Counted from the first letter of the stretch, positions 18,208 to 29,771 are shown. The stretch is 64,000 nt of DNA from Planctomycetaceae bacterium (GCA_019636285.1 JAHBXV010000019.1:1-64000); one strand, 5' to 3'. Notes: generated by a model not told the origin, from the sequence alone. Translations and numbers: made by a program.

Positions 18208-21200
18208 ATGTTTCGTTGGACCCTGGTCGCCGGAAGCGTGCTGATGGCCGGTCATTTTGTCTGGATGCTGACCGCCGCCGAACCCCAGCCGCCCGGTCCG
18301 CAAACGCGTGCCACCGCGAGGAAGCAGTTCGAAGACGGCAACTTCGCCGAAGCCTATCAGGGCCTGCGATCACTTCTGCTCCAGGAAAAGGACGATCCGG
18401 AGTTGCCGAAAGATCTCGACCTGGCCGTGCAGTCGCTGCAGCGGCTGGGCCGGGTGGATGAATTCGATGAGTTCATCGAAGCGGCCATCGCCGCCCATCC
18501 CAATCAATGGCGACTCCTGGTCCGCGCCGGGCGTCACTATCAGACCATCGAAAAGTACGGCCAGAAGGTCGCCGGCAAGTTCCATCGCGGCGGCCGCAAC
18601 GGGGGAGGCGAATGGGCGTCTGCTGTCGATCGCGACCGCGTCCGCGCGCTGCAACTGTTCGATGCGGCCCGCAAGCTCGTCGTCGATGAACAGCCATCCG
18701 ACGATCTTGGGAGCTTCTATTCGACCTTCGCCGCTGCGGTTCAGAGTGTCGAAGCTTTCCGTCTGCAGGCGCTCACCGATCTGTCAGTTCTGCCCGATTA
18801 TTCAGACCAAACACCCTGGGGCTTTCGCGGCGGCTCGCAGCCGCAAGGCGCGCCGGTCGATGCCGAGGGGAACCCCGTCTATCACCAGCTTCCAGAGTCC
18901 TGGGACGCAGCGAAATCGGATGGCGAACGCTGGCGATGGCTGCTCGCACAATCCGCGAAGGTCAGCGACGAATATCGCGACCGAGCCGAGTTGCAGTTCG
19001 CCGATTTTCTGCTGAGCCAGTTCGGCACGCAGACGATGGTCGGTCGCATCACACCCTATCAGTCCATGGAAGAGGGCGAGGGTGACGGAAAGGCATTGGA
19101 GCCCGAGACCGGCCCCTATGCGCTGCACACGTTGAGCGATGACGAAACCATCGCGCGCCTCGCAACCGGACTCAGGCGGTTCACGCTGCCAGACGAGTTC
19201 AATCCGCTCAAAATTTATCGCGCGATTGGCGAACGATCGAAGCGGCCGGAAGCGGGACGTGCCGCCGATCAGGTCGCGTCTATCTATGAGAACCGCCGCC
19301 AGTTCGTGAAGGCGGCCGCCGCGTGGAAGGCGAATCTCGAAAAGTTCGGCGATCAGGATCATCGACAGGCGCGGCTGAATCAGATCATCGGCAACTGGTG
19401 CCAGTTCCAGCCGAATCGCGTGCGCCCGGCTGGCGTTGGCGCGGAAGTCAGTCTGAAGTTCCGCAATGCCAAGCAAGTCACGTTCATCGCCCGCGCGGTC
19501 AACGTGGGACAGCTACTGGCCGACTCCAAGGCGTACTTCCAGAATCCCCCCCGGGAACTCGACTGGAACCGCACCAACCTGAGTGACATCGGTTATCGCC
19601 TGGTCGCGCAGAACGAGACGAAGTACCTCGGCCCGGAAGTCGCCCGCTGGACCCTCGAACTCGATCCCCTCGCCGATCACTACGATCGCGTGATCGATGT
19701 CACCACGCCGCTGCAGAAAGCGGGCGTCTATCTGTTGTCCGCCCAGCTCAAAGACGGCAACACCAGCCGCATTCTCGTCTGGCAGGCCGATACGACGATT
19801 GTCCGCAAGCCGCTCGATGGAAAAGCCTGGTACTACGTCGCCGATGCCGTCACCGGCGAGCCGCTGCCCAGGATGAATGTCGAGTTCTTCGGCTGGCGAC
19901 AGGTCTACCAGAACAACCGTCAGCGGCCGCGTATCGAGACGATGAACTTCGCCGAGTTCACCGATGCCCAGGGCCAGATTCAGCTCGACGGCAAGCGATT
20001 GAACCCTGAATACCAGTGGCTGACGATCGCCCGCGGTCCCAACGGACGGCTGGCCTTCGAGGGCTTCGAAGGGGCCTGGATCGGCCAGCGGTATGACCAG
20101 GATTACAACGAAACGAAAGTCTTCACGATCACCGATCGCCCGGTCTATCGTCCGGAACAGACCGTCGAATTCAAGTTCTGGATCCAGCAGGCCAAGTACG
20201 ATCAACCCGAAGCCTCCCCGTATGCCGGTAAGACGTTCACGGTCGAACTGACCAATCCGCAGGGAGAAAAAGTTCTCGAGACTCAGCTCACCGCTGACAA
20301 ATACGGCGGGCTGACCGGCAAGTACGCGCTCCCCAAGACCACGATGCTCGGCGTTTATTCGCTCACCGTGAAGGACATGGGCGGTGGGAACTTCCGCGTC
20401 GAGGAATACAAGAAGCCCGAGTTCGAGGTGACGGTCGAGGCCCCCGACAAACCGATCGCGCTGGGCGAAACGTTCGAAGCCACGATTCGCGCCAAGTATT
20501 ACTTCGGCGCGCCGGTGGTGAATGGCAAGGTCAAATATAAGGTGCTGCGGTCGACGCACTCGGCGACCTGGTATCCTCCCCGTCCGTGGGACTGGTTCTA
20601 TGGCTCGGGCTATGGCTGGCTCGCGTACGACTATGCCTGGTATCCCGGCTGGTCGCGGTGGGGTTGTGGACGTCCGCTTCCCTGGTACTGGCACCGTGGC
20701 GGCCCACCGCCGGAAGTTGTCGCCGAGCAGGAAGTCGAAATCGGCCCCGACGGCACGGTGAAGGTCACGATCGATACGCTGTCGGCGAAGGAACTGCACG
20801 GCGATCAGGATCATTCCTACTCGATCACCGCCGAGGTGACCGACGAATCGCGCCGCACCATTGTCGGCAATGGCAAGGTTCTGGCAGGCCGCAATCCGTT
20901 CAAGGTCTTCGTCTGGGTCAATCGCGGTTATTACCACACGGGCGACACCATTGATGCCAGCTTCGCCGCGCGAACGCTCGACCAGAAGCCGGTCGCCGGC
21001 AAAGGCGTGCTCAAGCTCTTCCGCATTCGCTACGACGCAGCGGGCACTCCCAGCGAAACCGAAGTCCAGTCGTGGGATGTGACAGTCGACGCACAGGGTT
21101 CAGCCCAGCAGCAGATTGCCGCGACGGAAGCGGGGCAGTACCGGTTGTCGCTGACGGTCACCGACGCGGAAGGCCGCTCGCAGGAAGGGGGCTACATCTT

Positions 21201-24200
21201 CGTGATTCGCGGCGAAGGCTTCGATGGCCGCGAATTCCGCTTCAACGATCTGGAGTTGATGACTGACAAAGCTGAATACGCACCGGGTGAAACGGTCCGA
21301 CTGATGATCAACAGCAACCGGGCTAACGGGACCGTCGTGCTGTTCGTTCGTCCGACCAATGGCACCTACCTGCCGCCGAAACTCATCAAGCTGACCGGCA
21401 AGAGCCAGATCGAAGAGATCGCCGTCGTCCAGCAGGATATGCCCAACTTCTTCGTGGAAGCCTTCACGATCGCCGACGGCCGCTATCACGAAGAGGCCCG
21501 CGAAATCTATGTCCCGCCGGAGAAGCGCGTGCTCGATGTGACCGTGGAACCGTCGAAGCCCGACTATCGCCCCGGCGAAGAAGCCGAGGTCCGCGTCCGG
21601 CTGCAAGACCTCGACGGCAAGCCATTCATCGGCTCGACTGTCCTCAGCATCTACGATCAGGCGGTCGAATACATTTCGGGCGGCTCGAACGTCCCCGAAA
21701 TCCGCGAGTTCTTCTGGAAGTGGCGGCGGAATCACTCCCCCGTGCATGGCTGCACGCTCGATCGAACTTTTCATCAGCTTTTGAAACCGAACGAAGTCGC
21801 CATGGCCGTGATCGGCATGTTCGGCGATGTGCTTCAGAATGAGTTTGCCTTTGGCCGAGGTGGATTTGGCGGCGGAGCTGGTGGCATGTTCGGCAGTGGC
21901 GCGGTCGCAAAGTCGCGCGCCTTGATGCTCGACGGCGCGATGCCAGCCCCGGCTGCCGCAGCACCTGCAATGATGGAGGCTGAGTCCGCCGCGACGAACT
22001 TCTTTGCCAACGGCGCTGTGGATAGAGTAGCGGACCCAACTGGTCCAGAAGTGGTCCAGCCGACGGTCCGCACGAACTTCGCCGACACCGCCTTCTGGGC
22101 GGCTTCCATCACCACCGACGCCGATGGCTATGCCTCGGTCAAGTTCCCCATGCCCGACAGCCTGACGGCGTGGAAAATCCGCGCCTGGGGCATGGGCCTT
22201 GGTGCCAGGGTCGGCGAAGGGGAATCGAAGGTCGTCACGTCCAAAAATCTGCTCGTCCGCTTGCAGGCCCCGCGGTTCTTCGTGGAGACCGACGAAGTCG
22301 TCCTCTCGGCCAATGTCCATAACTACCTGAAGACCGCGAAGTCGGTGCAGGTGGTTCTGGAACTCGAAGGGGACACGCTGACAGCGACGACGCCCGTTTC
22401 CACGACGATCGAGATTCCCGCCGAGGGAGAACACCGCGTCGACTGGCGCGTGAAGGTGACCGGCGAAGGCTCGGCGATCGTTCGTATGAAGGCTCTGACC
22501 GACGAAGAGTCGGACGCCATGCAGATGACGTTTCCGGTCTATGTCCACGGGATGCTCAAGACCGAATCGTTCGCCGGGGCGCTCCGTCCGGAGGAACAGC
22601 AGGGACAGGTTAAGTTCACCGTACCGGAAGCCCGGCGGATCAACGAATCGCGGCTCGAAGTCCGCTATTCGCCGACCCTTGCCGGGGCCATGGTCGACGC
22701 GCTGCCATACCTCGTCGATTACCCTTACGGCTGTACCGAGCAGACCCTGAACCGATTCCTGCCGACGGTCATCACGCAGCGGATCCTGCAGGACATGCAG
22801 ATCGATCTGAAGGCGGTTCGTGACAAGCGCACGAACCTGAACGCCCAGGAAATTGGCGACGCGGCCCAGCGAGCCGAAGGCTGGAAACGGTTTGAACGCA
22901 ACCCGGTCTTCGACGAAGCCGAAGTGACCGCCATGGTGAAGGACGGTATCGACCGGCTGACCGGTATGCAGTGCAGCGACGGCGGCTGGGGCTGGTTCAG
23001 CGGTTATGGCGAACACTCGTGGCCGCACACCACGGCTGTCGTCGTGCATGGCCTCCAAGTCGCGAAGCAGAACGATGTCGCGATTGTCCCGGGCGTCCTC
23101 GAACGGGGCATCGAATGGCTGAAGAACCGTCAGGCCGAGGAAGTTCGCAAGCTGAAGAACGCGGCGACCGAAACCAATCCCTGGAAGAAGAAGGCCGACG
23201 CGCTCGATGCCCTCATCTATGGCATTCTGATCGATGCGGACATTGCCGACGCCGACATGGAAGAGTTCCTGTATCGCGATCGCGTGGACCTTCCCGTCTA
23301 CGCAAAAGCCGTCTACGGCCTCGCCCTGCATAAGCAGCAGCGAGCCGACAAGCTGACGATGATTCTGCAGAACATCGAGCAGTTCCTGGTGCAGGACAAC
23401 GAAAACCAGACCGCTTACCTCAAGCTGCCGGAAAACAACTGGTGGTGGTCATGGTACGGCGGCGAGATCGAAGCGAATGCCTGGTACCTGAAGCTGCTGA
23501 CGCGGGTCAATCCACAGGACGTGCGGGCCTCGCGGCTGGTGAAGTACTTGCTCAATAATCGCAAGCACGCCACCTACTGGAACAGTACCCGCGACACGGC
23601 CTACTGCATCGAAGCGCTGGCCGAGTTTCTGAAGGCAAGCGGTGAAAACCGGCCCGACCTGACCGTGGAAGTCTGGCTCGACGGCCAGATGCACAAGGAA
23701 GTGGCCATCACACCCGAGTCGCTGTTCACGTTCGACGGGACGTTCGTTCTCGAGGGAGATGCGATCACCACCGGCGAGCACACGCTGGAACTGCGAAAGA
23801 CCGGCTCAAGCCCGCTCTATTACAACGTCTATATGACGAACTTCACGAAGGAAGACTTCATCACGGCTGCGGGGCTGGAAGTGAAGGTCAACCGCAAGTT
23901 CTACAAGCTGACCCCTGTTGACGCCCAAGCCGATGTCGCCGGTTCGCGCGGGCAGGTTGTCTCACAGAAGGTCGAGAAGTTCGAACGGAGCGAGTTGCCG
24001 AACCTCTCGACCGTCCAGAGCGGCGACCTGATCGAAGTCGAACTCGAGATCGATTCGAAGAACGACTACGAGTACCTGGTCTTCGAGGACATGAAGGCAG
24101 CCGGGAACGAACCGGTCGAAGTCCGCAGCGGTTACCTCGGCGGCGCGTTGGGAGCCTACACCGAGTTTCGCGACGAACGGGTCTGCTTCTTCGTCCGGGC

Positions 24201-24348
24201 CCTGCCACGCGGCAAGCACTCGGTCAGCTACCGCGTCCGAGCCGAAATCCCCGGCCACTTCAGCGCCCTGCCAACCAAGGCCTCAGCCATGTACGCCCCG
24301 GAACTGCGCGGCAACAGCGACGAAATGAAACTGATCATCGAAGACTGA
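18208..24348 (+). CDS. Bacterial alpha-2-macroglobulin (thioester protease inhibitor)
   Basis: About 2046 residues. It probably acts in the periplasm as a trap for foreign proteases: cleavage of a bait loop triggers covalent capture by a Cys-Gln thioester. Start is at 18208 after GGAAAGTC; an ATG at 18193 is also possible. A signal-anchor is followed by N-terminal TPR-like helices, MG domains, and the family signature TDRPVYRPEQTVEFKFWIQ (about 650). An unusual Trp/Tyr/Gly insertion spans about 784-831. A Gly/Ala/Met-rich loop lies at about 1211-1281, in the bait position. Then come FADTAFWAASITTDADGYA and the thioester GCTEQ (Cys1509, Gln1512), with an alpha-toroid after it. The usual partner PbpC is not adjacent. 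A hairpin terminator follows. Confidence 0.93.
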   Translation: MFRWTLVAGSVLMAGHFVWMLTAAEPQPPGPQTRATARKQFEDGNFAEAYQGLRSLLLQEKDDPELPKDLDLAVQSLQRLGRVDEFDEFIEAAIAAHPNQWRLLVRAGRHYQTIEKYGQKVAGKFHRGGRNGGGEWASAVDRDRVRALQLFDAARKLVVDEQPSDDLGSFYSTFAAAVQSVEAFRLQALTDLSVLPDYSDQTPWGFRGGSQPQGAPVDAEGNPVYHQLPESWDAAKSDGERWRWLLAQSAKVSDEYRDRAELQFADFLLSQFGTQTMVGRITPYQSMEEGEGDGKALEPETGPYALHTLSDDETIARLATGLRRFTLPDEFNPLKIYRAIGERSKRPEAGRAADQVASIYENRRQFVKAAAAWKANLEKFGDQDHRQARLNQIIGNWCQFQPNRVRPAGVGAEVSLKFRNAKQVTFIARAVNVGQLLADSKAYFQNPPRELDWNRTNLSDIGYRLVAQNETKYLGPEVARWTLELDPLADHYDRVIDVTTPLQKAGVYLLSAQLKDGNTSRILVWQADTTIVRKPLDGKAWYYVADAVTGEPLPRMNVEFFGWRQVYQNNRQRPRIETMNFAEFTDAQGQIQLDGKRLNPEYQWLTIARGPNGRLAFEGFEGAWIGQRYDQDYNETKVFTITDRPVYRPEQTVEFKFWIQQAKYDQPEASPYAGKTFTVELTNPQGEKVLETQLTADKYGGLTGKYALPKTTMLGVYSLTVKDMGGGNFRVEEYKKPEFEVTVEAPDKPIALGETFEATIRAKYYFGAPVVNGKVKYKVLRSTHSATWYPPRPWDWFYGSGYGWLAYDYAWYPGWSRWGCGRPLPWYWHRGGPPPEVVAEQEVEIGPDGTVKVTIDTLSAKELHGDQDHSYSITAEVTDESRRTIVGNGKVLAGRNPFKVFVWVNRGYYHTGDTIDASFAARTLDQKPVAGKGVLKLFRIRYDAAGTPSETEVQSWDVTVDAQGSAQQQIAATEAGQYRLSLTVTDAEGRSQEGGYIFVIRGEGFDGREFRFNDLELMTDKAEYAPGETVRLMINSNRANGTVVLFVRPTNGTYLPPKLIKLTGKSQIEEIAVVQQDMPNFFVEAFTIADGRYHEEAREIYVPPEKRVLDVTVEPSKPDYRPGEEAEVRVRLQDLDGKPFIGSTVLSIYDQAVEYISGGSNVPEIREFFWKWRRNHSPVHGCTLDRTFHQLLKPNEVAMAVIGMFGDVLQNEFAFGRGGFGGGAGGMFGSGAVAKSRALMLDGAMPAPAAAAPAMMEAESAATNFFANGAVDRVADPTGPEVVQPTVRTNFADTAFWAASITTDADGYASVKFPMPDSLTAWKIRAWGMGLGARVGEGESKVVTSKNLLVRLQAPRFFVETDEVVLSANVHNYLKTAKSVQVVLELEGDTLTATTPVSTTIEIPAEGEHRVDWRVKVTGEGSAIVRMKALTDEESDAMQMTFPVYVHGMLKTESFAGALRPEEQQGQVKFTVPEARRINESRLEVRYSPTLAGAMVDALPYLVDYPYGCTEQTLNRFLPTVITQRILQDMQIDLKAVRDKRTNLNAQEIGDAAQRAEGWKRFERNPVFDEAEVTAMVKDGIDRLTGMQCSDGGWGWFSGYGEHSWPHTTAVVVHGLQVAKQNDVAIVPGVLERGIEWLKNRQAEEVRKLKNAATETNPWKKKADALDALIYGILIDADIADADMEEFLYRDRVDLPVYAKAVYGLALHKQQRADKLTMILQNIEQFLVQDNENQTAYLKLPENNWWWSWYGGEIEANAWYLKLLTRVNPQDVRASRLVKYLLNNRKHATYWNSTRDTAYCIEALAEFLKASGENRPDLTVEVWLDGQMHKEVAITPESLFTFDGTFVLEGDAITTGEHTLELRKTGSSPLYYNVYMTNFTKEDFITAAGLEVKVNRKFYKLTPVDAQADVAGSRGQVVSQKVEKFERSELPNLSTVQSGDLIEVELEIDSKNDYEYLVFEDMKAAGNEPVEVRSGYLGGALGAYTEFRDERVCFFVRALPRGKHSVSYRVRAEIPGHFSALPTKASAMYAPELRGNSDEMKLIIED

Positions 24349-24372
24349 CATCGAAACCCTCCCCATGAAAAG

Positions 24373-24399
24373 CCGCCGACGCCGTCGGCGGTCTTTCTT
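24373..24399. terminator. Hairpin terminator, copy 1
   Basis: CCGCCGACG, C, CGTCGGCGG, then TCTTTCTT on the plus strand, 25 bases after the alpha-2-macroglobulin stop. AAAAG on the left side gives a U-rich tail on the minus strand as well. A 30-base identical copy lies at about 24691-24720. Confidence 0.8.
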
Positions 24400-24418
24400 C
24401 GGGGGCGCGGGGCCGGCA

Positions 24419-24634
24419 ATGGAAGAACGAAAGCAAAACAATCCTCAACGGATCGTCCTGACCATCGCCACGTTCTTCCTGGCCTGGGCAATGCTCGCCG
24501 TGGCAGCCAGGTTGATTTGTTACTATTTCGGCGTCGATATCCAGAGTGACCAGCGAATCTCCAGCTTCCTAGGTGTGGCGGTCATCCTCTCGGCAGCCGT
24601 GCTAACGATGTGGGATTGGCGACGGAATCGGTGA
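24419..24634 (+). CDS. Small two-helix membrane protein
   Basis: 71 residues from ATG at 24419 (MEERKQNNPQRIVL). There are two hydrophobic helices (VLTIATFFLAWAMLAVAARL and FLGVAVILSAAVLTMW) with a short polar loop and a basic end (DWRRNR). No family recognised. It is boxed in by two identical hairpins, which suggests an independently transcribed unit. Start by an upstream ATG at 24365 would translate the hairpin and is unlikely. Confidence 0.55.
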   Translation: MEERKQNNPQRIVLTIATFFLAWAMLAVAARLICYYFGVDIQSDQRISSFLGVAVILSAAVLTMWDWRRNR

Positions 24635-24690
24635 TTTCGCGGGTCATGGCCAATTGTCACCCTGCGGTTCCCGGCGGAATCGCTGGCATT

Positions 24691-24720
24691 ATGAAAAGCC
24701 GCCGACGCCGTCGGCGGTCT
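24691..24720. terminator. Hairpin terminator, copy 2
   Basis: The same CCGCCGACG/CGTCGGCGG hairpin as at 24373. It ends both the small membrane gene (plus) and the Tat protein gene (minus). On the minus strand it is followed by CTTTTCAT. Confidence 0.75.
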
Positions 24721-24724
24721 TCCT

Positions 24725-26257
24725 TCACGCCAGCGCCTCCCGAGTCCTCGACACCAAATTGCTATCCCGATCCCCCGTCCCGCGCAAATGAAACACCGAC
24801 AGCGCCAGAAACAGGTCGCGCCAGTTCGGGCTCACGTGGTCGACGTCTTCCAGCACCGCCGAACTGAATTTGTAGTCGTGTGAGTCGCGGCCCTTCAGGA
24901 AGATCAACCGCCGGGCGGCGGTCATCATTTCGTCCGGCTGTCCGCCTGCTGCCAGATACGCGCGCACCTGGCGGGCGGCCTGCATGGGATTGCCCGAGAC
25001 CGATTCAAAAATGGCATCGACTGTCGGCGCCGGTTCCTTGACCGGTTCCGTGTTCGCCAGCGAATCGATCGTCTCGGCCTTAAGCGCCCCGCGCCCGGCC
25101 GCCGCATCGCGAAACATCGTGTTGAACGAACAGGCCTGCATCAGCAATCGCTTCCGCAGCGTCTCGTCCGGGTTCATCTGCCACAAATAGTGGAGGGCAT
25201 TCGCCGTCGTCAGGCCATGCAGCCCCACGATCCCCGGCTGTCGCATCAGCAGTTCCCCTGACCCGACAAAGACCGCGTCCCACACCGACTGCGGCGAAAC
25301 GCCTTTCTGAACCACTTCGTAGGCCGATCGAGCCGCCGCATGCGGATCGGACGAGCGGAACTGCGCGATCAGGTCGCGTGTCGCACCCGCGTCGACCGTC
25401 CCCCCCAGCCAGTCGGCCTGCCATTCCCCCGCCAGCAGTTCCGCCTGTTGCCGCCACGGTCGATCGGCGGGCAGATCGAGCTGGGCCGGGTTCTGGTTGG
25501 CCTCCGCGTTCAGAAGCGCGAACGCCAGCGACCGCATGACCGGCTCAGCATACTGCCAGCCAATCACCTGGAGAGTCCGCCAGCCATTCGCGAGGTAAAT
25601 CGCCTTATGGCCGATCGACCGAAAATCGCGGGCCGCGTATTGCGAGAAGAGCTGAAAGACCTCCATCGCCCCGGCTGTCCGCACCAGCCCGGCGACCGCC
25701 GCATCCGCTTGTTCGACATCCCAGCGATCCATCGCATCGATGAACAGCGATCGCGCCTGCGAAGCAGTCGGCACGCGCGACTCGTTAACCGGCGACATCT
25801 TCCAGCCCGATTGCCGCGCTTCATCGGCCTGGGCCGACTTGAAATAATCGAGCGCCCAGAAAATCGGCAGCCAGCGATCGTCGTCCGGCCCCGCCTGGCT
25901 CGCCAGATGACAACTGTTGATGCACAGCACGCAATGGAACTTGAAGCCCACGGCCGGTCGCGGCTGAACATTGCGAATGCCCGCCAGAAACAGTGCCGCC
26001 AGCACTTCTTGATACGGCGTCCCCGCCTGCACGCGCGCGGCGACTTTCTCCAGCACTTCTTCGCGCGGCGTCGCTTCGATCAGTTGCACCAGCCCTTCGA
26101 TGTCCGGGGCAAACTGCACCTGCCCGGCCGCAATGGCCGTTTCCGCCGCCGACAACCGCGGCAGTCGCTGCAAAAAGTCGAACGAACCATTCATCGCCAA
26201 GAGGCCACCCGTCGTGGACGCGGCCAGAAAATTCCTGCGATTGGTGGGAGTCGTCAT
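24725..26257 (-). CDS. Tat-exported protein of unknown function
   Basis: 510 residues from ATG at 26257, preceded by AGAAGGACAACAC. A Tat signal is seen as NRRNFLAASTTGGLLAM. The mature part is helical and HEAT-like, with no recognised catalytic domain. A conserved-looking cluster, FHCVLCINSCHLAS (about 110-123 from this start), has three Cys and two His and could bind metal or a cofactor. This would explain export in folded form through Tat. Members of unknown function like this are frequent in planctomycetes. It is divergent from the P450 gene. Confidence 0.8.
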   Translation of the reverse strand: MTTPTNRRNFLAASTTGGLLAMNGSFDFLQRLPRLSAAETAIAAGQVQFAPDIEGLVQLIEATPREEVLEKVAARVQAGTPYQEVLAALFLAGIRNVQPRPAVGFKFHCVLCINSCHLASQAGPDDDRWLPIFWALDYFKSAQADEARQSGWKMSPVNESRVPTASQARSLFIDAMDRWDVEQADAAVAGLVRTAGAMEVFQLFSQYAARDFRSIGHKAIYLANGWRTLQVIGWQYAEPVMRSLAFALLNAEANQNPAQLDLPADRPWRQQAELLAGEWQADWLGGTVDAGATRDLIAQFRSSDPHAAARSAYEVVQKGVSPQSVWDAVFVGSGELLMRQPGIVGLHGLTTANALHYLWQMNPDETLRKRLLMQACSFNTMFRDAAAGRGALKAETIDSLANTEPVKEPAPTVDAIFESVSGNPMQAARQVRAYLAAGGQPDEMMTAARRLIFLKGRDSHDYKFSSAVLEDVDHVSPNWRDLFLALSVFHLRGTGDRDSNLVSRTREALA

Positions 26258-26390
26258 GTGTTGTCCTTCTCGTCCGGAGTCTCGCGGATTCACGGCCCAC
26301 CCATCAGGCTAACGCAATCAGCGCGTCCCGACGACAAAAACCGGAGAATGCAGCCCGTTTTGCGAATGTCTCGCGAACCGCATCCTCTCG

Positions 26391-26533
26391 CGTAACGTGT
26401 GCCACGGCTCTGCGAGCCGTGCTTCTTGTCGAATCACTTCCATCAAGGTCACAGTGTTGACGGTTTCGATCGGCAACGTACTCTCAGAGTGCCGCTGAAC
26501 CAGACACGGCTCGCAGAGCCGTGGCACACCTTT
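26391..26533. repeat. Inverted pair TGTGCCACGGCTCTGCGAGCCGTG
   Basis: CGTGTGCCACGGCTCTGCGA begins near 26396. Its inverse, CACGGCTCGCAGAGCCGTGG, ends near 26527 just before the P450 gene, with about 75 bases between. Each arm is itself a short palindrome. The repeats lie between divergent genes, so promoters for both must be close to or inside them. Confidence 0.7.
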
Positions 26534-26555
26534 CGAACTCTCTCAAGACGTCATC

Positions 26556-28055
26556 TTGCCACTCAACCTTGGCACGCGACTCGGTCGTCTGTACGGGCAA
26601 CTCTGCCAGACCTCGCCATTTGGCGGAACTCGCCGGCCCGCGCGACTGCCGATCGGTGATATGGCCCGGCTGACGCTCGCCAATTTTCGCACGCCTCTCA
26701 AAATCCTCGACGCCGTCTTTCGCGATGGCGAAGACCTCAAGTTTCTCGATGTCCCCGGATTTCCGCCGATTCTGTTCCTGCGCGACCCCGAGCTGATCCG
26801 CGAAATCACCGTTGAAACCTCCAACAACGGCGACTTCGAGCGCGACACGCTCCCCACGCAGGGCATCGGACGTGTTGTCGGATCCCAAAACCTCTTGTAT
26901 CTGCAGGGAGCCGACTGGAAAGAACATAAGGCGGCAGCCGTCCGCCCCCTCGGCACCCGCGCCGTGCAGACGGTCGAAGTCTTTCACGATCTTGAACAGA
27001 CCATCTACCGCGTGACCGACGCCCGGCTCGAACAAATCGCGGACCTGGTTCGTGCCTCTCCCACGGGAGCCATCGAGCGATCTCTGGAACCCGACATTCA
27101 GGAGCTGATGCTCAACCTCCTGGTGCATGTCCTGTTCGGAGCCGACGTCCCCGATGACGAACTGCGCGACCGCTATCTCCCCGCGATTCGCGGCGTCATC
27201 CGCTACATCCTCCTCGATACGCTGCTCAACCAGTTTCATCTCCCCGTCCTGCGCCTCCCCGCGCTGACACCAGGACACGCCCGAATCCAGCGCGACTGGG
27301 CCACTTTCGAGGAGCTCGTCGATCGAGTCATCGCCGCCCGCGACGACGGTCACGGCTTCTGGCCTTATCTCACCATCAATGCCTCCCCCGAGGCGATCCG
27401 CAGCAACGTCCGCGTCTTCCTGGCCGGGGCGCTGGAAGCAACCTCTTCGTACCTGAGCTGGATTCTCGTCAATCTTGCCCGCAATCCCACCGCTCGCCAG
27501 CGGGCTTACGAAGACGTCAGCCAACTCACGTGCCTGAGCCCCCAATCGCGTCAGCAGGCGACCTACCTGCATCAGGTCATGTCCGAAAGCCTGCGGCTCA
27601 ACAACTCGCTCTACTTCCTGCCGCGCATTGCCCTCCGCGAAGCCACCGTCGCCACATCGCGCGGATCACTCACCATTCCGGCTGGGACGCACCTCGTTCT
27701 CGCGACGTGGCACATGAACCGCTGTGAAGATCACTGGGGAACTTCGGCCACCGGCTACCCCGCCAGCGAGTTTATCCCCGAACGCTGGAACCCCGAGAAC
27801 CTCGCGCGGCACGGACGATCGTCAAAGGACAACCTGCACTTCGGCTTCGGCCACGGCCCGCGCGTCTGCATCGGCAAACACTTCAGCGAAGCCGAAGCCT
27901 TCGTCTGCCTGGCCATGTTCCTCCGGCGATTTGATTTCGAAGCGACCGGCGACGTCGCGGCCGATTCCGGAATCAGCACGCGCCCAGCGGATCAGGTAAG
28001 ACTCACCTTGCGCCTGCGGCCCGATCCCGCCTTCACGCCACGACCCGCAACCTGA
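26556..28055 (+). CDS. Cytochrome P450
   Basis: 499 residues. A heme-thiolate monooxygenase: I-helix LAGALEATSSYLSW (about 288-301), ExxR as SESLRL (about 340), and the heme loop FGFGHGPRVCIGKHF with the Cys ligand near 438. No membrane anchor is visible, so it is soluble and of bacterial class. The start TTG at 26556 gives a normal N-terminus; an ATG at 26661 would cut family sequence. No ferredoxin or reductase gene is nearby, so electrons must come from elsewhere. Substrate unknown; fatty acid or lipid hydroxylation is only a guess. Confidence 0.92.
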   Translation: MPLNLGTRLGRLYGQLCQTSPFGGTRRPARLPIGDMARLTLANFRTPLKILDAVFRDGEDLKFLDVPGFPPILFLRDPELIREITVETSNNGDFERDTLPTQGIGRVVGSQNLLYLQGADWKEHKAAAVRPLGTRAVQTVEVFHDLEQTIYRVTDARLEQIADLVRASPTGAIERSLEPDIQELMLNLLVHVLFGADVPDDELRDRYLPAIRGVIRYILLDTLLNQFHLPVLRLPALTPGHARIQRDWATFEELVDRVIAARDDGHGFWPYLTINASPEAIRSNVRVFLAGALEATSSYLSWILVNLARNPTARQRAYEDVSQLTCLSPQSRQQATYLHQVMSESLRLNNSLYFLPRIALREATVATSRGSLTIPAGTHLVLATWHMNRCEDHWGTSATGYPASEFIPERWNPENLARHGRSSKDNLHFGFGHGPRVCIGKHFSEAEAFVCLAMFLRRFDFEATGDVAADSGISTRPADQVRLTLRLRPDPAFTPRPAT

Positions 28056-28103
28056 CAATCCCCGACCTTCCCTCTTGAGCGAACAGGCCATCATCACCGA
28101 CGG

Positions 28104-29675
<1,572 letters not shown>

Positions 29676-29771
29676 GCGGAGTCTCCACCAATCGGAAGTA
29701 CGTCACGAAGTGATGGAGATTGTTTCAGAATTGGTAGAGATTCGCGAACGCGCGATCTGCGTGGCGAGCAC

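Noticed and set aside
21100-23331. 743-codon open frame on the minus strand opposite the alpha-2-macroglobulin gene
   Set aside because: It has no recognisable domain and lies wholly opposite a well-supported family protein. High GC content creates such antisense frames.
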